Shown: positions 58,451 through 64,000 of the stretch, one piece after another
Position numbering within the stretch: the first letter of the stretch is position 1
Layout of the letters: every line of letters starts with the position of its first letter
Assembly: GCF_045679555.1 (NCBI RefSeq)
Contig: NC_092092.1
Coordinates: 16,344,591 to 16,408,590, forward strand
Direction: 5' to 3'
Source of the DNA: Salvelinus alpinus
Taxonomy: Eukaryota; Chordata; Actinopteri; Salmoniformes; Salmonidae
DNA length: 64,000 nt
The notes under the pieces: generated by a model
Database searches by the model: none
Seen by the model: the letters and a program-made list of their open reading frames with translations, nothing else
What the model was told of the DNA's origin: nothing
Translations under genes and position numbers: made by a program

Positions 58451-61400
58451 TCCAGCTACAGTACTACAGGGATGGTCTTGGTCTCCAGCTACAGTACTAC
58501 AGGGATTGTCTAGGTCTCCAGCTACAGTACTACAGGGATTGTCTAGGTCTCCAGCTACAGTACTACAGGTATGGTCTTGGTCTCCAGCTACAGTACTACA
58601 GGGATTGTCTAGGTCTCCAGCTACAGTACTACAGGTATGGTCTTGGTCTCCAGCTACAGTACTACAGGGATTGTCTTGGTCTCCAGCTACAGTACTACAG
58701 TACTACAGGTATGGTCTTGGTCTCCAGCTACAGTACTACAGTACTACAGGTATGGTCTTGGTCTCCAGCTACAGTACTACAGTACTACAGGGATTGTCTA
58801 GGTCTCCAGCTACTGTACTACAGGGATTGTCTAGGTCTCCAGCTACAGTACTACAGGTATGGTCTTGGTCTCCAGCTACAGTACTACAGGGATTGTCTAG
58901 GTCTCCAGCTACAGTACTACAGGTATGGTCTTGGTCTCCAGCTACAGTACTACAGGGATTGTCTTGGTCTCCAGCTACAGTACTACAGTACTACAGGGAT
59001 TGTCTAGGTCTCCAGCTACAGTACTACAGGTATGGTCTTGGTCTCCAGCTACAGTACTACAGGGATTGTCTTGGTCTCCAGCTACAGTACTACAGGGATT
59101 GTCTTGGTCTCCAGCTACAGTACTACAGGGATTGTCTTGGTCTCCAGCTACAGTACTACAGGGATTATCTAGGTCTCCAGCTACAGTACTACAGTACTAC
59201 AGTACTACAGGTATGGTCTTGGTCTCCAGCTACAGTACTACAGTACTACAGGTATGGTCTAGGTCTCCAGCTACAGTACTACAGTACTACAGGGATTGTC
59301 TAGGTCTCCAGCTACAGTACTACAGGGATTGTCTAGGTCTCCAGCTACAGTACTACAGTACTACAGGTATGGTCTTGGTCTCCAGCTACAGTACTACAGT
59401 ACTACAGGGATTGTCTAGGTCTCCAGCTACAGTACTACAGTACTACAGGTATGGTCTTGGTCTCCAGCTACAGTACTACAGTACTACAGGGATTGTCTAG
59501 GTCTCCAGCTACAGTACTACAGGGATTGTCTAGGTCTCCAGCTACAGTACTACAGGGATTGTCTAGGTCTCCAGCTACAGTACTACAGTACTACAGGGAT
59601 TGTCTAGGTCTCCAGCTACAGTACTACAGGGATTGTCTTGGTCTCCAGCTACAGTACTACAGGGATTGTCTAGGTCTCCAGCTACAGTACTACAGTACTA
59701 CAGGTATGGTCTTGGTCTCCAGCTACAGTACTACAGTACTACAGGTATGGTCTAGGTCTCCAGCTACAGTACTACAGTACTACAGGGATTGTCTAGGTCT
59801 CCAGCTACAGTACTACAGGGATTGTCTAGGTCTCCAGCTACAGTACTACAGTACTACAGGTATGGTCTTGGTCTCCAGCTACAGTACTACAGTACTACAG
59901 GGATTGTCTAGGTCTCCAGCTACAGTACTACAGGGATTGTCTAGGTCTCCAGCTACAGTACTACAGTACTACAGGTATGGTCTTGGTCTCCAGCTACAGT
60001 ACTACAGTACTACAGGGATTGTCTAGGTCTCCAGCTACAGTACTACAGTACTACAGGTATGGTCTTGGTCTCCAGCTACAGTACTACAGTACTACAGGGA
60101 TTGTCTAGGTCTCCAGCTACAGTACTACAGGGATTGTCTAGGTCTCCAGCTACAGTACTACAGGGATTGTCTAGGTCTCCAGCTACAGTACTACAGTACT
60201 ACAGGGATTGTCTAGGTCTCCAGCTACAGTACTACAGGGATTGTCTTGGTCTCCAGCTACAGTACTACAGGGATTGTCTAGGTCTCCAGCTACAGTACTA
60301 CAGGTATGGTCTTGGTCTCCAGCTACAGTACTACAGTACTACAGGTATGGTCTAGGTCTCCAGCTACAGTACTACAGTACTACAGGGATTGTCTAGGTCT
60401 CCAGCTACAGTACTACAGGGATTGTCTAGGTCTCCAGCTACAGTACTACAGTACTACAGGTATGGTCTTGGTCTCCAGCTACAGTACTACAGGTATGGTC
60501 TAGGTCTCCAGCTACAGTACTACAGTACTACAGGGATTGTCTAGGTCTCCAGCTACAGTACTACAGGGATTGTCTTGGTCTCCAGCTACAGTACTACAGG
60601 GATTGTCTAGGTCTCCAGCTACAGTACTACAGTACTACAGTACTACAGGTATGGTCTTGGTCTCCAGCTACAGTACTACAGTACTACAGGTATGGTCTAG
60701 GTCTCCAGCTACAGTACTACAGGGATTGTCTAGGTCTCCAGCTACAGTACTACAGGTATGGTCTTGGTCTCCAGCTACAGTACTACAGGGATTGTCTAGG
60801 TCTCCAGCTACAGTACTACAGGTATGGTCTTGGTCTCCAGCTACAGTACTACAGGGATTGTCTAGGTCTCCAGCTACAGTACTACAGGTATGGTCTTGGT
60901 CTCCAGCTACAGTACTACAGGGATTGTCTAGGTCTCCAGCTACAGTACTACAGTACTACAGGTATGGTCTTGGTCTCCAGCTACAGTACTACAGTACTAC
61001 AGGGATTGTCTAGGTCTCCAGCTACAGTACTACAGGGATTGTCTAGGTCTCCAGCTACAGTACTACAGTACTACAGGTATGGTCTTGGTCTCCAGCTACA
61101 GTACTACAGTACTACAGGGATTGTCTAGGTCTCCAGCTACAGTACTACAGTACTACAGGTATGGTCTTGGTCTCCAGCTACAGTACTACAGTACTACAGG
61201 GATTGTCTAGGTCTCCAGCTACAGTACTACAGGGATTGTCTAGGTCTCCAGCTACAGTACTACAGGGATTGTCTAGGTCTCCAGCTACAGTACTACAGTA
61301 CTACAGGGATTGTCTAGGTCTCCAGCTACAGTACTACAGGGATTGTCTTGGTCTCCAGCTACAGTACTACAGGGATTGTCTAGGTCTCCAGCTACAGTAC

Positions 61401-64000
61401 TACAGGTATGGTCTTGGTCTCCAGCTACAGTACTACAGTACTACAGGTATGGTCTAGGTCTCCAGCTACAGTACTACAGTACTACAGGGATTGTCTAGGT
61501 CTCCAGCTACAGTACTACAGGGATTGTCTAGGTCTCCAGCTACAGTACTACAGTACTACAGGTATGGTCTTGGTCTCCAGCTACAGTACTACAGGTATGG
61601 TCTAGGTCTCCAGCTACAGTACTACAGTACTACAGGGATTGTCTAGGTCTCCAGCTACAGTACTACAGTACTACAGGTATGGTCTTGGTCTCCAGCTACA
61701 GTACTACAGTACTACAGGGATTGTCTAGGTCTCCAGCTACAGTACTACAGGGATTGTCTAGGTCTCCAGCTACAGTACTACAGGGATTGTCTAGGTCTCC
61801 AGCTACAGTACTACAGTACTACAGGGATTGTCTAGGTCTCCAGCTACAGTACTACAGGGATTGTCTTGGTCTCCAGCTACAGTACTACAGGGATTGTCTA
61901 GGTCTCCAGCTACAGTACTACAGTACTACAGGTATGGTCTTGGTCTCCAGCTACAGTACTACAGTACTACAGGTATGGTCTAGGTCTCCAGCTACAGTAC
62001 TACAGTACTACAGGGATTGTCTAGGTCTCCAGCTACAGTACTACAGGGATTGTCTAGGTCTCCAGCTACAGTACTACAGTACTACAGGTATGGTCTTGGT
62101 CTCCAGCTACAGTACTACAGTACTACAGGGATTGTCTAGGTCTCCAGCTACAGCACTACAGGGATTGTCTAGGTCTCCAGCTACAGTACTACAGTACTAC
62201 AGGTATGGTCTTGGTCTCCAGCTACAGTACTACAGTACTACAGGGATTGTCTAGGTCTCCAGCTACAGTACTACAGTACTACAGGTATGGTCTTGGTCTC
62301 CAGCTACAGTACTACAGTACTACAGGGATTGTCTAGGTCTCCAGCTACAGTACTACAGGGATTGTCTAGGTCTCCAGCTACAGTACTACAGGGATTGTCT
62401 AGGTCTCCAGCTACAGTACTACAGGGATTGTCTAGGTCTCCAGCTACAGTACTACAGGGATTGTCTTGGTCTCCAGCTACAGTACTACAGGGATTGTCTA
62501 GGTCTCCAGCTACAGTACTACAGGTATGGTCTTGGTCTCCAGCTACAGTACTACAGTACTACAGGTATGGTCTAGGTCTCCAGCTACAGTACTACAGTAC
62601 TACAGGGATTGTCTAGGTCTCCAGCTACAGTACTACAGGGATTGTCTAGGTCTCCAGCTACAGTACTACAGTACTACAGGTATGGTCTTGGTCTCCAGCT
62701 ACAGTACTACAGGTATGGTCTAGGTCTCCAGCTACAGTACTACAGTACTACAGGGATTGTCTAGGTCTCCAGCTACAGTACTACAGGGATTGTCTTGGTC
62801 TCCAGCTACAGTACTACAGGGATTGTCTAGGTCTCCAGCTACAGTACTACAGTACTACAGTACTACAGGTATGGTCTTGGTCTCCAGCTACAGTACTACA
62901 GTACTACATGTATGGTCTAGGTCTCCAGCTACAGTACTACAGGGATTGTCTAGGTCTCCAGCTACAGTACTACAGGTATGGTCTTGGTCTCCAGCTACAG
63001 TACTACAGGGATTGTCTAGGTCTCCAGCTACAGTACTACAGGTATGGTCTTGGTCTCCAGCTACAGTACTACAGTACTACAGGTATGGTCTAGGTCTCCA
63101 GCTACAGTACTACAGTACTACAGGGATTGTCTAGGTCTCCAGCTACAGTACTACAGGGATTGTCTAGGTCTCCAGCTACAGTACTACAGTACTACAGGTA
63201 TGGTCTTGGTCTCCAGCTACAGTACTACAGTACTACAGGGATTGTCTAGGTCTCCAGCTACAGTACTACAGGGATTGTCTAGGTCTCCAGCTACAGTACT
63301 ACAGTACTACAGGTATGGTCTTGGTCTCCAGCTACAGTACTACAGGGATTGTCTAGGTCTCCAGCTACAGTACTACAGTACTACAGGTATGGTCTTGGTC
63401 TCCAGCTACAGTACTACAGTACTACAGGGATTGTCTAGGTCTCCAGCTACAGTACTACAGGGATTGTCTAGGTCTCCAGCTACAGTACTACAGGGATTGT
63501 CTAGGTCTCCAGCTACAGTACTACAGTACTACAGGGATTGTCTAGGTCTCCAGCTACAGTACTACAGGGATTGTCTTGGTCTCCAGCTACAGTACTACAG
63601 GGATTGTCTAGGTCTCCAGCTACAGTACTACAGGTATGGTCTTGGTCTCCAGCTACAGTACTACAGTACTACAGGTATGGTCTAGGTCTCCAGCTACAGT
63701 ACTACAGTACTACAGGGATTGTCTAGGTCTCCAGCTACAGTACTACAGGGATTGTCTAGGTCTCCAGCTACAGTACTACAGTACTACAGGTATGGTCTTG
63801 GTCTCCAGCTACAGTACTACAGGTATGGTCTAGGTCTCCAGCTACAGTACTACAGTACTACAGGGATTGTCTAGGTCTCCAGCTACAGTACTACAGGGAT
63901 TGTCTTGGTCTCCAGCTACAGTACTACAGGGATTGTCTAGGTCTCCAGCTACAGTACTACAGTACTACAGTACTACAGGTATGGTCTTGGTCTCCAGCTA

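Larger units (their letters stand above)
35328..64000. repeat. Giant 33/42/51-bp minisatellite with higher-order repeats, continues past the right edge
   Basis: The basic unit is GGTCTTGGTCTCCAGCTACA followed by GTACTACAGGGAT (33 bp). Zero, one or two extra GTACTACA-C/G nonamers give 42- and 51-bp forms. Main variants are GGGATTGTCTAGG, GGGATTGTCTTGG, GGTATGGTCTTGG, GGTATGGTCTAGG and GGGATGGTCTTGG. All lengths are divisible by three, so plus-strand frames read as SRSPATVLQ/SWSPATVLQ, LGLQLQYYRDC and VLVSSYSTTGI. The T-to-A change creates TAG in one of them, which ends the frames. No unique sequence interrupts the array. An average unit near 38 bp implies about 750 units. Blocks repeat at 2160, 1678, 1118, 715, 839, 1686 and about 2220 bp. 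Confidence 0.98.

Noticed and set aside
35210..63833. Many long plus-strand open frames (up to 405 codons) in the giant array
   Set aside because: Unit lengths 33, 42 and 51 are divisible by three and the unit lacks stops except at the TCTAGG variant. The frames are translations of noncoding repeat in all three phases, with no protein-like composition change or splice structure.
12670..64000. CRISPR-like repetition
   Set aside because: The repeats are head-to-tail without unique spacers, in a vertebrate genome, so they are minisatellites.
35328..64000. Splice-acceptor-like TCTTGGTCTCCAG in every unit
   Set aside because: Pyrimidine-rich AG strings are common. No exon, donor or transcript is associated, so calling hundreds of acceptors is unsupported.

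Overview
This window is eukaryotic and almost certainly from a salmonid fish (trout, salmon or char lineage). The evidence is one spliced vertebrate gene with canonical GT-AG introns, many decayed Tc1/mariner elements and MITEs with salmonid-type termini, tRNA- and 5S-rRNA-derived SINEs, LINE fragments whose tails end in a TTGATTTG repeat, and a very large load of minisatellites. Nothing prokaryotic is present.

The only gene I recognise with confidence is tomm20, encoding the mitochondrial outer-membrane import receptor TOM20. It lies on the minus strand at 3585-8745 in five exons. Joining them gives an intact 146-residue protein with every splice phase consistent. Upstream are a CRE (TGACGTCA) abutting an ETS/NRF-2-type site (8841-8854) and a perfect PAR-bZIP D-box (8990-9001). 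The introns carry a Tc1 relic, a LINE fragment and two minisatellites. A Tc1-type MITE and a 62-bp minisatellite lie just 3' of the stop codon.

Layout. 1-2100: nested Tc1 relics. 2771-3512: minisatellite plus MITE. 3585-9001: tomm20 and its promoter. 9101-11831: LINE 3' tail, then a Tc1 relic with a nested element. 12670-22075: seven minisatellite arrays in close succession. Two of them grew inside MITE copies, and one of those also took a 5S-derived SINE. 22130-27054: MITE, non-autonomous transposon, 44-bp array, Tc1 relic with a nested SINE. 27336-31590: 21-bp, 35-bp (G-rich), 27-bp and 15-bp arrays, the last two inside a doubtful open frame. 31935-35300: SINE and two LINE fragments. 35328 to the right edge (64000): one uninterrupted minisatellite of at least 28.7 kb, built from 33/42/51-bp units arranged in several generations of higher-order repeats.

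Tandem arrays cover roughly two thirds of the window. The many long open frames inside them arise from unit length, not from genes. I found no new enzyme or defence system. The most notable content is the hierarchical mega-minisatellite, the MITE-born minisatellites, an intronic array that multiplies branch-point-like motifs next to tomm20 exon 3, and tandem G-quadruplex and E-box arrays. Family names of repeats rest on recall, without a database search.
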